From positions 124,001-188,000 of the forward strand of contig NZ_BMYQ01000004.1 in the NCBI RefSeq assembly GCF_014652355.1: 64,000 nucleotides of DNA, written 5' to 3'. The notes beneath the pieces are model-generated. The model ran no database searches. It was given only the letters and a program-made list of their open reading frames with translations, and was not told the DNA's origin. The DNA comes from Gemmobacter lanyuensis (GTDB lineage: Bacteria > Pseudomonadota > Alphaproteobacteria > Rhodobacterales > Rhodobacteraceae). The position numbers and the translations under genes are program-made. Of the stretch, positions 21,411 to 29,501 are shown in pieces (positions within the stretch are counted from its first letter, which is position 1; every line of letters starts with the position of its first letter).

Positions 21411-21493
21411 CCAGTTAGGTCAGGCTTATTGACACGCTTCGCGCCGCGGCGCAGTCTGCGCCACAAGCGACAGGGGCATCTGGGAGGATGACG

Positions 21494-22699
21494 ATGCAGT
21501 GGACGGATGTGCTGGCAACGCGCAGCACGCGCATGAAGGCGTCGGAGATCAGGGAGCTGCTGAAGCTTCTCGATCAGCCTGACATCATTTCCTTCGCGGG
21601 CGGGATCCCCGATCCGGCGCTGTTCCCGGCGGATGCCTTCGCTGCGGCCTTTGCTACGGCCATGTCGGGCAGCACGGCGGCCACGGCGCTGCAATATTCG
21701 GTCTCCGAAGGGTATCGCCCGTTGCGCGACTGGATCGCGGGGTGCATGGCCGACCTCGGGATTCCCTGTGACGCCGAGAATATCCTGATCACCTCGGGGT
21801 CGCAGCAGGGCCTGGATTATCTGGGCAAGCTGATGATTTCGCCCGGCGATACCGTCATGGTGACCTGGCCCACCTATCTGGGCGCGCTGGGGGCTTTCAA
21901 CGCCTATGAGCCGCGCTATGTCCGGCTGGACCCGATGGCCAATACCAGCCCCGAGGCGGTGAAGGCCGAGGCTGCGGCCGCCGGCAGCACCGTGAAATTC
22001 GCCTATCTGACGGCTGACTTCTCGAACCCGACGGGCGAGACGATCCCCGTCGCTGCCCGCCACGCCCTGTTGGATCAGGCCGAGGCGCTTGGCATCGCCA
22101 TCGTCGAGGATGCCGCCTATCAGTCGCTGCGCTTTGACGGCACGCCCGTGCCGCCCATTCTCGCGCTGGAGATCGAGCGGACCGGCAGCATCGAGGCCGC
22201 GCGGACCATCTATTGCGGCTCCTTCTCCAAGACGCTGGCACCGGGGCTGCGCGTGGGCTGGATCTGCGCCGCGAAAGAGGTGATCAGCCGTCTGGTGCTG
22301 CTGAAACAGGCGGCGGATCTGCACTCCTCGACCCTCAGCCAGATCGCGACCGAGATCGTCGCCCGCGAGATGTTTGACGACCATGTCGCCAAGCTGAAGG
22401 CCACCTACAGCGGGCGGCGCGACCGGATGCTGGCGGCACTGGAACGGGAAATGCCCGCAGGCGTGCGCTGGACGCGGCCTGAAGGCGGGATGTTCATCTG
22501 GCTGACCCTGCCCGAGGGCATGGATGGCGCCGATCTGCTGGCGAAATCGCTGGCCTCGGAACGGGTGGCCTTTGTTCCCGGCGGGGCCTTCCATGCCGAT
22601 GGCAGCAACCGTAACACGCTGCGTCTCAGCTATTCCTGCGCCTCGGATGCCCAGATTGATGAGGGCATCGCGCGGCTGGGTCGGCTGCTGCGGCGGTGA
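21494..22699 (+). CDS. PLP-dependent class I/II aminotransferase
   Basis: 401 residues from ATG 21494, which has GGGAGG at a good spacing; ATG at 21488 is too close to it. The PLP lysine lies in SFSKTLAPGLRVGW (about residue 244), with SGSQQGLDYLGKL binding the phosphate. The DIISFAGGIPDP start is typical of the 2-aminoadipate / aromatic aminotransferase subgroup (LysN, MocR-like catalytic domain). The substrate cannot be fixed by sequence alone. Terminator directly downstream. Confidence 0.88.
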   Translation: MQWTDVLATRSTRMKASEIRELLKLLDQPDIISFAGGIPDPALFPADAFAAAFATAMSGSTAATALQYSVSEGYRPLRDWIAGCMADLGIPCDAENILITSGSQQGLDYLGKLMISPGDTVMVTWPTYLGALGAFNAYEPRYVRLDPMANTSPEAVKAEAAAAGSTVKFAYLTADFSNPTGETIPVAARHALLDQAEALGIAIVEDAAYQSLRFDGTPVPPILALEIERTGSIEAARTIYCGSFSKTLAPGLRVGWICAAKEVISRLVLLKQAADLHSSTLSQIATEIVAREMFDDHVAKLKATYSGRRDRMLAALEREMPAGVRWTRPEGGMFIWLTLPEGMDGADLLAKSLASERVAFVPGGAFHADGSNRNTLRLSYSCASDAQIDEGIARLGRLLRR

Positions 22700-22707
22700 A
22701 ACAGAAA

Positions 22708-22731
22708 GGGCGCGCGGGGAACCGCGCGCCC
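22708..22731. terminator. Terminator between aminotransferase and the unknown gene
   Basis: GGGCGCGCGG / CCGCGCGCCC, a 10-bp stem with GGAA loop, then GTTTC. On the other strand the stem is followed by TTTCTG. It lies between convergent genes and may serve both. Confidence 0.7.
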
Positions 22732-22738
22732 GTTTCGA

Positions 22739-23077
22739 TTACAGGCCCGGCAGGCCCATCTTTTGGAGCTGCGCCAAGGCCGCCTCGGCCCCGTCGCAGG
22801 TTTTCAGCCGCACGGCAACCTGGCTTGCATAGCCAAAACGCCCCGCCTTTTCCGGCCGCAGCGTGACCAGAAGGTCGGTGCCTTGCGTGGCGACAGCGGC
22901 AATCGCGTCTTCGGCGCCAAAATCTTCGTCATTCACCTCAAACCACACCGCGCCGCCGCCAACGGGCTGGCGGAACAGGGCATAGTTTTCCTCGCGGCCA
23001 TCGACAAACCCAACGAAAACCGCGCCCTCTTCGGTGGCGACGGTCGCATAGGCGGCCTTTACGACAAGTTCGCTCAT
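22739..23077 (-). CDS. Conserved hypothetical protein downstream of hemF
   Basis: 112 residues, mixed alpha/beta pattern without signal peptide or membrane segment. It starts 19 bases after hemF in the same direction with AAAGGG upstream, so it is likely cotranscribed. I do not recognise a domain. The KTCDGAEAALAQLQ stretch near the C-terminus has one cysteine but no metal motif. Confidence 0.65.
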   Translation of the reverse strand: MSELVVKAAYATVATEEGAVFVGFVDGREENYALFRQPVGGGAVWFEVNDEDFGAEDAIAAVATQGTDLLVTLRPEKAGRFGYASQVAVRLKTCDGAEAALAQLQKMGLPGL

Positions 23078-23096
23078 TCCCGGCCCTTTCGGCGGT

Positions 23097-23957
23097 TTAG
23101 TACCATTTCGCGATGGGCGGCAGGCTCATCAGCACGGCATCGGCATTGTGGCCTGTTTCCAGCCCGAATTTCGTGCCCCGGTCATAGACAAGGTTGTATT
23201 CGGCATAAAGCCCGCGATGGCGCAGCTGGGCCTCGCGGTCATCGTCCGAGGCGGGGGTGCCAAGGCGCCGTTCCGTGACCGGCAGGAAGGCCGGCAGGAA
23301 GGCGCGGCCCACGTCTTGGGTAAAGGCGAAATCCGCCTCCCAGTCGCCGGTGTTCAGATCATCATAGAAGATCCCGCCGACACCCCGCGCACGGCCCCGA
23401 TGCGGGACAAAGAAATAGTCGTCGGCCCAGGCCTTGAAGCGGGGGTAGTAATCGGGCGCATGGGCATCACAGGCCGCCTGAAGGGTGGCGTGAAAATGCG
23501 CGGTATCCTCGGGGTATTCCAGACAGGGGTTCAGGTCCGCGCCGCCGCCGAACCACCAGGCATGGGGTGTCCAGAACATGCGGGTATTCATATGCACCGC
23601 CGGGGTATGGGGGTTCTGCATATGCGCGACAAGACTGATGCCGCTGGCCCAAAAGCGCGGGTCATCGGCCATGCCCGGCACACCGCGTGCAGCCATCGCC
23701 TTTTGCGCGCGTTCACCCAGCGTGCCATGCACGGTCGAGACATTGACCCCGACCTTTTCGAACACCTGCCCGCCGCGCATCACGCTCATCAACCCGCCAC
23801 CACCGCTTTCGCGGGTGGTGGGGGTTACCTCGAACCGCCCGGCGCGGTCGCCGCCAAAGCGGTCTTCCAGCGCCTCGAAGGCGGTGACGATGTCATCGCG
23901 CAGGCTGCGGAACCAGTTGGCCGCGCGGTCCTTGCGGGCGGCGAAATCATCGGACAT
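23097..23957 (-). CDS. hemF: Oxygen-dependent coproporphyrinogen III oxidase
   Basis: Aerobic counterpart of HemN: converts coproporphyrinogen III to protoporphyrinogen IX with oxygen. 286 residues. Diagnostic blocks are visible: HMQNPHTPAVHMNTRMF, FGGGADLNPC and RGVGGIFYDDLN. The start at 23957 (MSDDFAARKDRAANW) follows AGGAGAGG; an upstream in-frame extension to 24020 overlaps the SDR gene and is discarded. It lies 16 bases after the SDR gene and probably shares its transcript. Confidence 0.96.
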   Translation of the reverse strand: MSDDFAARKDRAANWFRSLRDDIVTAFEALEDRFGGDRAGRFEVTPTTRESGGGGLMSVMRGGQVFEKVGVNVSTVHGTLGERAQKAMAARGVPGMADDPRFWASGISLVAHMQNPHTPAVHMNTRMFWTPHAWWFGGGADLNPCLEYPEDTAHFHATLQAACDAHAPDYYPRFKAWADDYFFVPHRGRARGVGGIFYDDLNTGDWEADFAFTQDVGRAFLPAFLPVTERRLGTPASDDDREAQLRHRGLYAEYNLVYDRGTKFGLETGHNADAVLMSLPPIAKWY

Positions 23958-23973
23958 GGGCCTCTCCTGTTCC

Positions 23974-24780
23974 TTAATGGGCGGGCGTCGCCACGGGGTC
24001 GAGCAAGCTGCGCCCGCCATCCAGCGTCAGCACCTGACCGGTCATGAACCCCGAGGCATCCGAGGCCAGATATTGCACCGTTTCCGCCAGTTCCGCCGCC
24101 GCCGCAATGCGGCCAAGCGGCGTGCCCGCAGTGATGGCCGCGCGGCAATCGGGGGTTTCCTTGATCTGGGACAGAAGGCTCGCGCTCATCACCGACCCTA
24201 CGGCTATGGCATTGACGCGAATGCCCCGCGGCGCCAGTGCCAGTGCCATGCTGCGGGTCATCTGATCAATCCCGGCGCAGGCGATGGAATAGCCCAGCAG
24301 CTCGGGCCGGGTCTGGCGCGACACGATCGAGGACAGGTTGATGATGCTGCCCGCGGGCGTGCCCGGTTCTGCCCCTTCGGTCTGGGCGATCATGCGTTTG
24401 GCGCAGAGCTGGGCCAGGCGCAGGCTGCCCAGCAGGTTTTGCTGCAGCATCTGCTCCACCCCGTCATCCTCGCTTGCCAGTGGGTCGGACAGGATCACCT
24501 GCCGCGTCGCGTTCACCAGAATATCCACCCGTTCAAAGGCATCCATCGTGGCCGAGAGCAGATTGGTGATCGCCAGCTTCTGCCGCAGATCCCCGGCAAA
24601 CAGCCGCACCGGCCCTTCGGCCCGGGCCTCGGCGCCGATTTCATCGACCAGCCGGTCCTCGTCGATATCGGCGAACATCACATTCGCGCCCTTGTCGACA
24701 AAGTGACGCGCGATGGCGAGGCCGAACCCATTGGCGGCGCCGGTGACGATGGCGGTCTTGCCTTGAATGGAAAGGGACAT
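23974..24780 (-). CDS. Short-chain dehydrogenase/reductase with altered catalytic motif
   Basis: 268 residues, Rossmann fold with TGAANGFG (about 13-20) for NAD(P) binding, NAT in place of the usual NAG (about 90-92), and the dimer/substrate half in normal order. The serine region IINLSS and a tyrosine (YSIACAG, about 165) are present, but the YxxxK lysine is cysteine. That residue normally binds the nicotinamide ribose and lowers the tyrosine pKa, so standard activity is doubtful. It lies upstream of hemF in the same direction, and after the RsmC-like gene. A C-terminal 12-residue tail follows the LDGG element. Confidence 0.85.
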   Translation of the reverse strand: MSLSIQGKTAIVTGAANGFGLAIARHFVDKGANVMFADIDEDRLVDEIGAEARAEGPVRLFAGDLRQKLAITNLLSATMDAFERVDILVNATRQVILSDPLASEDDGVEQMLQQNLLGSLRLAQLCAKRMIAQTEGAEPGTPAGSIINLSSIVSRQTRPELLGYSIACAGIDQMTRSMALALAPRGIRVNAIAVGSVMSASLLSQIKETPDCRAAITAGTPLGRIAAAAELAETVQYLASDASGFMTGQVLTLDGGRSLLDPVATPAH

Positions 24781-24792
24781 GGGGGCTCCGGG

Positions 24793-25776
24793 TCAGCGAC
24801 GAACGGGATAGGAGGCGCGGGTGACCCGGAAGGCACCGTCGCCGCCGACATCCTCGATCTCGCGGAAGAGGGCGCGCAGGGCGGGGTCGTAGGGCAGGTG
24901 GCGGTTCCACACAACCCAGAGCGACCCATCGGGGGCCAGCATCTTGGCCGCCGCCCGCAGGAAGGCCAGCCCCAGCGCGGGGTCGGCATCGCGCCCGGTG
25001 TGGAAGGGCGGGTTGCAGACCACCGACCCCGCCAGATGCGGCACCTGCCAGGTGGTCGCATCGGCCCAGTGGAACTGGGCGCGGTCGTCGGTCACATTCT
25101 GGCGCGCGCAGTCCAGCGCGGCCAGCTCTGCCTCGACCAGGTGCAGCTCTTTCACGCCAGCGCGGGTCAGGATGTGGCGCGACAGATACCCCCAGCCCGC
25201 GCCCAGATCGACAACGCGCGAGGGGAACTTGGCCGGCAGCGCCGCAGCCAGAAGCGCGGATCCCCGATCCGGCCCATCGGCGGAAAAGACGCCCGGGGCG
25301 GTCACAAACCCCTCGACCTCGGCCACAGTCCCGGCCCAGTCGGTCAGGGCATTGCCCGCAGGGAAGCTGAAGATCTTGCCATGCGCTTTTGCCATCGCCT
25401 CGGACACGGCAACCCGACCGCGCAGATCCTTATACACCGCATCGACGCCATCGGTCTTTTGTCCATCGACCACCACCGGCGCACCGTGGGGCAGGGCGGC
25501 ACAGGCCGCGGCCAGCAGGGCGCGGGCCTCGGCCTTGGCGCGTGGCAGGCAGACCAGCGCCGCGGCAAAGGCGCCCTCGACCGCCGTCGCGCAGGCATAG
25601 CCGCGCGCGGTGAACCAGTCGTGATCGGGCCGGAAGCCGGTGATGACGGTCACGCGGTCTTTCGGCAGATCCGACAGATCATCCCCGCTGCGGGGGCGGA
25701 ACACCGCGATGCGGCCTTCGGTGGGCAGGGAAATCGCGCCGGAATCCAGCGCAAGGGCAAGGCGGGCAGATCGCAT
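24793..25776 (-). CDS. RsmC-like class I methyltransferase (rRNA guanine-N2 type)
   Basis: 327 residues from ATG 25776. The N-terminal half resembles the degenerate methyltransferase domain of RsmC; the C-terminal half has the SAM motif VVDLGAGWGYLS (about residue 192) and the catalytic NPPF (about 255), which marks base-amino methyltransferases. The likely target is guanine N2 in 16S rRNA (G1207 in E. coli). No good ribosome binding site is seen, so TTG at 25800 remains possible. It ends 12 bases before the SDR gene. Confidence 0.85.
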   Translation of the reverse strand: MRSARLALALDSGAISLPTEGRIAVFRPRSGDDLSDLPKDRVTVITGFRPDHDWFTARGYACATAVEGAFAAALVCLPRAKAEARALLAAACAALPHGAPVVVDGQKTDGVDAVYKDLRGRVAVSEAMAKAHGKIFSFPAGNALTDWAGTVAEVEGFVTAPGVFSADGPDRGSALLAAALPAKFPSRVVDLGAGWGYLSRHILTRAGVKELHLVEAELAALDCARQNVTDDRAQFHWADATTWQVPHLAGSVVCNPPFHTGRDADPALGLAFLRAAAKMLAPDGSLWVVWNRHLPYDPALRALFREIEDVGGDGAFRVTRASYPVRR

Positions 25777-25829
25777 GTCGGGCTGTAGCAGGGCAGCCAA
25801 GGCGGCCCGGTCCTATTTTCCGGGGCCGG

Positions 25830-26150
25830 TCATTCCTTCTCCATCGTGCATTGCAGCGGATGCTGATGCCGACGCGAGAAATCCATCACCTGGGCCACCT
25901 TGGTTTCCGCCACCTCGAAAGAGAACACGCCAACAACGGCAAGCCCCTTCTTGTGGACGGTCAACATGATCTCGAACGCCTGCGCGTGGTTCAGGCCGAA
26001 AAACCGTTCGAGGATATGCACCACGAATTCCATCGGGGTGTAATCATCGTTCAGCAGCAGCACCTTATAAAGCGGCGGGCGCTGCGTGCGCGTGCGGGTC
26101 TTCGTCAGGATCGAAGCATCCGATCCATTCCCATGGTCTTTGTCGGACAT
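25830..26150 (-). CDS. clpS: ATP-dependent Clp protease adaptor ClpS
   Basis: 106 residues. The core [20 protein letters not shown] (about 30-49) is the ClpS signature with its N-degron-binding acidic and hydrophobic residues, followed by a His near [13 protein letters not shown]. It delivers proteins with destabilising N-termini to ClpAP. The open frame extends far upstream to 26927, antisense to the HAD gene, but only the part from the MMSD double methionine looks real (26153 or 26150). clpA is not in the window. Confidence 0.95.
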   Translation of the reverse strand: MSDKDHGNGSDASILTKTRTRTQRPPLYKVLLLNDDYTPMEFVVHILERFFGLNHAQAFEIMLTVHKKGLAVVGVFSFEVAETKVAQVMDFSRRHQHPLQCTMEKE

Positions 26151-26288
26151 CATGAGGGGGCGAAGGGGCACGGCGCTCTCCGGGGTTGGCGGGCGGATTC
26201 GGGATCGGTTCAGACCCGGAATTATAGCGGAAAACTGTGTCACGAAAAGGGGCTGGCAAAAATCCCCTGCATCCGGCAGGGTCCTGCC

Positions 26289-26993
26289 ATGGCGCGCATC
26301 ACTTTCATCGGCTTCGATGCCGACGACACCCTCTGGCAGAACGAAACCTTTTTCCGCCTGACGCAGGAAAGGTTTGAATCGCTTCTGGCCGATCACGCCG
26401 ATCCCGCTCATCTGCATGACCGCCTTCTGGCGGCCGAGCGGCGCAATGTCGGGCATTATGGCTTTGGCGTGAAGGGCTTTGTCCTGTCGATGATCGAAAC
26501 CGCCATCGAGGTGACGGAGGGCCGGGTTCAGGCCTCGGTCGTTGCAGAACTGATGGCCGCGGGCCGCGAGATGCTGGCCCACCCGATCGAGCTTTTGCCC
26601 CATGCGCGTGACGCCGTCGTTGCGGCCGCCGATCACGGGGCGCGGGTGGTGCTGATCACCAAGGGCGACCTGCTGGATCAGGAACGCAAGCTTGCCCAAT
26701 CGGGGTTGGGGGATCTGTTCCACGGGGTCGAGATCGTGTCGAACAAGACGGCCGATGTCTACGCCCGCCTCTTCATGCGCCATGGTGTTGCAGCCGAGGG
26801 GGCGATGATGCTGGGCAACTCGCTCAAGTCCGACGTGCTGCCGGTGCTTGAGACGGGTGGCTGGGGCGTGCATGTCCCCCATCACCTGACCTGGGCGCTG
26901 GAACACGCAGAGCCCCCCCACGGCCATGAGCGGTTTTGTGAACTTTCCGATCTGGGAGGATTGTTGCCGCTTCTGAACAGGGTGGACCCCTGA
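26289..26993 (+). CDS. HAD family hydrolase
   Basis: 234 residues from ATG 26289 ([16 protein letters not shown]). The nucleophile motif is DADDT (about residues 9-13); KGD (about 125) gives the lysine, and the acidic pair is in [10 protein letters not shown] (about 180). The helical cap between motifs I and II fits the phosphatase/dehalogenase-like subfamily. The substrate is unknown. It diverges from clpS across 138 bases. The reading frame is open upstream to 25851, but that part is antisense to clpS. Confidence 0.88.
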   Translation: MARITFIGFDADDTLWQNETFFRLTQERFESLLADHADPAHLHDRLLAAERRNVGHYGFGVKGFVLSMIETAIEVTEGRVQASVVAELMAAGREMLAHPIELLPHARDAVVAAADHGARVVLITKGDLLDQERKLAQSGLGDLFHGVEIVSNKTADVYARLFMRHGVAAEGAMMLGNSLKSDVLPVLETGGWGVHVPHHLTWALEHAEPPHGHERFCELSDLGGLLPLLNRVDP

Positions 26994-27105
26994 TCTGGTA
27001 TCTGCTACCCATCTTGCCCACTAGATGTTCCTTCGCGCAGTCTTGCCACAGGCTAACTGTATCGAATTTAAGGGGTTTTCGGCTGACAGCCTGCTGTGAT
27101 AGCAT

Positions 27106-27131
27106 CCGGGAAAGTCCCGGAAACACGGGAC
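27106..27131 (+). promoter_or_regulatory. Two mutually exclusive hairpins in the leader of the carboxypeptidase gene
   Basis: CCGGGA-AAG-TCCCGG (27106-27120) and GTCCCG-GAAACA-CGGGAC (27114-27131) share the TCCCG segment, so only one can form. They lie 36-61 bases before the GTG start. GC-rich DNA makes short hairpins common, so function is unproven. Confidence 0.3.
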
Positions 27132-27166
27132 ATCGAGGCAGAGAAACGAAGGCAAGGGGCAGCGAC

Positions 27167-28744
27167 GTGGTTTCGCGACTTGGGCAGTTCGTCCGTAACA
27201 TCACACTGCTCACGACGTTCATCGTGGTGGCAGCCTGTTCCGCCACGAAACCGACGGTGTCGGATGCCGCGCCCTATGCGGCTTATGTGATGGACGCCCG
27301 CACGGGCGAGACGCTGTATGAAACCAACGCGGAAACGCGGCTTCATCCGGCCTCTCTCACAAAGATGATGACGCTCTACATCGCCTTCGAGGCGATTGAG
27401 CGGGGCGAGATCAGCCTTGATTCGATGATCAAGGTCACGCGTCATGCCTCTGAACAGCCGCCGTCGCGTCTGGGTTTGAAGCCGGGCCAGAAGATCGCGT
27501 TGCGCCATCTGATTCGGGCCGCGGCAATCAAATCGGCCAATGATGCGGCCACCGCCATCTGCGAAGGCATCGGCGGGTCGCAGGAAAAATTCGCGGATCG
27601 CATGAACCGGACGGCCAAGGCCATCGGCATGACGAATTCGCATTTCGTGAACTGCAACGGTCTGACAGCCAAGGGGCATCTGTCCACCGCCAAGGACATG
27701 TCGGTGCTGGGTCGTCGGCTGTTTTATGATTTTCCGCAGTATTACAACATCTTCTCGCGCCGGGAAACCGATGCGGGCGTCAGTGACGTTGTGTCCACCA
27801 ACCGCAAGTTTCTGGACATGTACAAAGGTGCCGATGGCATCAAGACCGGCTTCACCAATGCGGCGGGCTTCAACCTGACGGCTTCGGCCGAACGCAATGG
27901 CGTGCGCCTGATCGCCACCGTCTTTGGTGGCACCTCGACCGCGCAGCGCAACGCCAAGGTGGCCGAGCTGCTGGATCTGGGTTTTTCGCGCGCGAAACCG
28001 GGCAAGGCCGTAGTGCCGCCGCCTGCGCCTGTCTATGAGGCCGCGCCGCAGGAGCCTGTCCTGATGGCCGAGGCCACGGGCGAAGGCACCCGCGTTCAGG
28101 GCGCCAAGACAGTGCGGGTTTCGACCACCGTTGTAACCTCGATCCGGCCGCGCCCCCGCCCGCAGATCGCCGCCGCCGCGCCGGTGCAGGTTGCTGCAGC
28201 CGAACCCGCGCCCAGCGGCGATGACCCGCTGGCGGAAATGATTGCCGCCGAGGTGGCCGTGAACGCCATGCAGGGCGATATCGCCGGGGCGCTGGCCGAG
28301 GCGACAGCCGCACCTGCGGTCCCGGCGATGGATGACGGCAGCGTGATCAACCTCGCTGCGGCGACCATCACACCCGCCGCACCGGTACCTGCGCCCGAGC
28401 CGGAACATGTGCCGACCGTCATTCACACCACCGCGACCGATGTGGCCATGGTCGCCCCGGATCCCGTGCCGACCGAGGCCGAGGTCGTGACCCGAATCTC
28501 CACCTCGGGCGGGCGGCATTGGGGCGTGAACATCGGCCGTTTTGCCAGCCGTGTGGCTGCGGAACGTGCGCTGATGCAGACCATGCTGGAAGAAAGCGCC
28601 ACGCTGAACGAAGGCCTTCGCAAGATCGTGCAGCGCCCCACCGGCTTTGACGCGAATTTCATGGGGCTGAGCCAGAAACAGGCCGAGCTTGCCTGCCTGC
28701 GTCTTCAGGCGCGCGGCACGCAATGCTTTGCCATCGGGCCGTAA
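27167..28744 (+). CDS. D-alanyl-D-alanine carboxypeptidase (DacF/PBP6-like) with C-terminal SPOR domain
   Basis: 525 residues from GTG 27167 with AAGGGG upstream. The export signal ends in FIVVAACSAT, which could be a lipobox or a normal cleavage site. The peptidase S11 domain shows all three motifs: SLTK, SAN and KTG. It trims the terminal D-Ala of peptidoglycan pentapeptides. A long Ala/Pro-rich linker (about residues 280-440) leads to a SPOR domain at the end (WGVNIGRFASRVAAERAL), which binds denuded septal glycan, so action at the division site is likely. Confidence 0.9.
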   Translation: MVSRLGQFVRNITLLTTFIVVAACSATKPTVSDAAPYAAYVMDARTGETLYETNAETRLHPASLTKMMTLYIAFEAIERGEISLDSMIKVTRHASEQPPSRLGLKPGQKIALRHLIRAAAIKSANDAATAICEGIGGSQEKFADRMNRTAKAIGMTNSHFVNCNGLTAKGHLSTAKDMSVLGRRLFYDFPQYYNIFSRRETDAGVSDVVSTNRKFLDMYKGADGIKTGFTNAAGFNLTASAERNGVRLIATVFGGTSTAQRNAKVAELLDLGFSRAKPGKAVVPPPAPVYEAAPQEPVLMAEATGEGTRVQGAKTVRVSTTVVTSIRPRPRPQIAAAAPVQVAAAEPAPSGDDPLAEMIAAEVAVNAMQGDIAGALAEATAAPAVPAMDDGSVINLAAATITPAAPVPAPEPEHVPTVIHTTATDVAMVAPDPVPTEAEVVTRISTSGGRHWGVNIGRFASRVAAERALMQTMLEESATLNEGLRKIVQRPTGFDANFMGLSQKQAELACLRLQARGTQCFAIGP

Positions 28745-28775
28745 CGCCCCCAGCCACGCCTTGCACGATGAACCG

Positions 28776-28807
28776 CCTCCGGGCAGGGTGAACCCCTGAC
28801 CCGGAGG
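28776..28807 (+). promoter_or_regulatory. Hairpin masking the ribosome binding site of the FAH-family gene
   Basis: CCTCCGGG (28776-28783) pairs with CCCGGAGG (28800-28807), and inside it CAGGG pairs with CCCTG. The right arm is the Shine-Dalgarno (GGAGG) of the gene starting at 28817. It may also terminate the carboxypeptidase transcript (GTTTCGTTTC follows). Confidence 0.55.
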
Positions 28808-28816
28808 TTTCGTTTC

Positions 28817-29494
28817 ATGGACTATGTCTTTCCGCCGCATCCGCAGCCCAGCCTGCCGGTCGAGGGCAGCGCCGCCCGCTTTCCCCTGCGCCGCATCTTC
28901 TGCGTCGGGCGCAACTATGCCGAACATGCGCGCGAAATGGGCAATGATCCCGACCGCGAGCCGCCGTTCTTCTTTACCAAACCCGCCGATGCGCTGGTTC
29001 AAAGCGGGGCAGAGATCCCCTATCCCCCGGCGACGCAAGACCTGCATCATGAGGCCGAGCTGGTGGTCTGCCTGTCGCGCGGCGGGGCCGATATTCCGGC
29101 TGAACATGCGCTGGCCCATGTGTTTGGCTATGCGGCCGGCAATGACCTGACGCGCCGCGATCTACAGTGGGAGGCGAAGGCCGCCAAGCGGCCCTGGGAC
29201 ATGTCCAAGGGTTTTGATCGTTCGGCGGTGATCGCGGCAATCCGTCCGGGTCAGGCGGTGCCGGAGGGCGGCCTGCGCGCCTGGGTGGGGGATGAGCTGC
29301 GCCAGAGCGCACCTCTGGCCACGATGATCTGGCCGGTGCCGATGATCATCGCCTATCTTTCGCGTCTGGTGACGCTGGCGCCGGGCGACATCATCATGAC
29401 CGGCACGCCCGCAGGTGTCGGCCCCATCCTGCGGGGGCAGGACTGCCGGGTTGAAATCGACGGGTTGGCACCCGCGGTGGTGCGGGTGGTCTGA
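28817..29494 (+). CDS. Fumarylacetoacetate hydrolase family protein
   Basis: 225 residues. FCVGRNYAEHAREMGND (about 28-44), FFFTKPADALV and the metal-ligand pattern HHEAELVV (about 75-82) are typical of FAH-family acylpyruvases/hydrolases; GDIIMTGTPAGVGP near residue 195 is the C-terminal signature. It probably cleaves a C-C bond in, or decarboxylates, a small 2-oxo acid with a divalent metal. The closest common annotations are acylpyruvase (FAHD1-like) or fumarylpyruvate hydrolase. Its ribosome binding site lies in a hairpin. Confidence 0.9.
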   Translation: MDYVFPPHPQPSLPVEGSAARFPLRRIFCVGRNYAEHAREMGNDPDREPPFFFTKPADALVQSGAEIPYPPATQDLHHEAELVVCLSRGGADIPAEHALAHVFGYAAGNDLTRRDLQWEAKAAKRPWDMSKGFDRSAVIAAIRPGQAVPEGGLRAWVGDELRQSAPLATMIWPVPMIIAYLSRLVTLAPGDIIMTGTPAGVGPILRGQDCRVEIDGLAPAVVRVV

Positions 29495-29501
29495 CCGCCG
29501 T

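Noticed and set aside
21430-21461. TTGACA followed by the hairpin GGCGCA-GTC-TGCGCC before the aminotransferase
   Set aside because: No acceptable -10 element at the right spacing and no T tract; not enough to call a promoter or attenuator.
23578-25788. 736-codon plus-strand frame opposite hemF, the SDR and the RsmC-like gene
   Set aside because: It spans three well supported minus-strand genes and shows no domain pattern.
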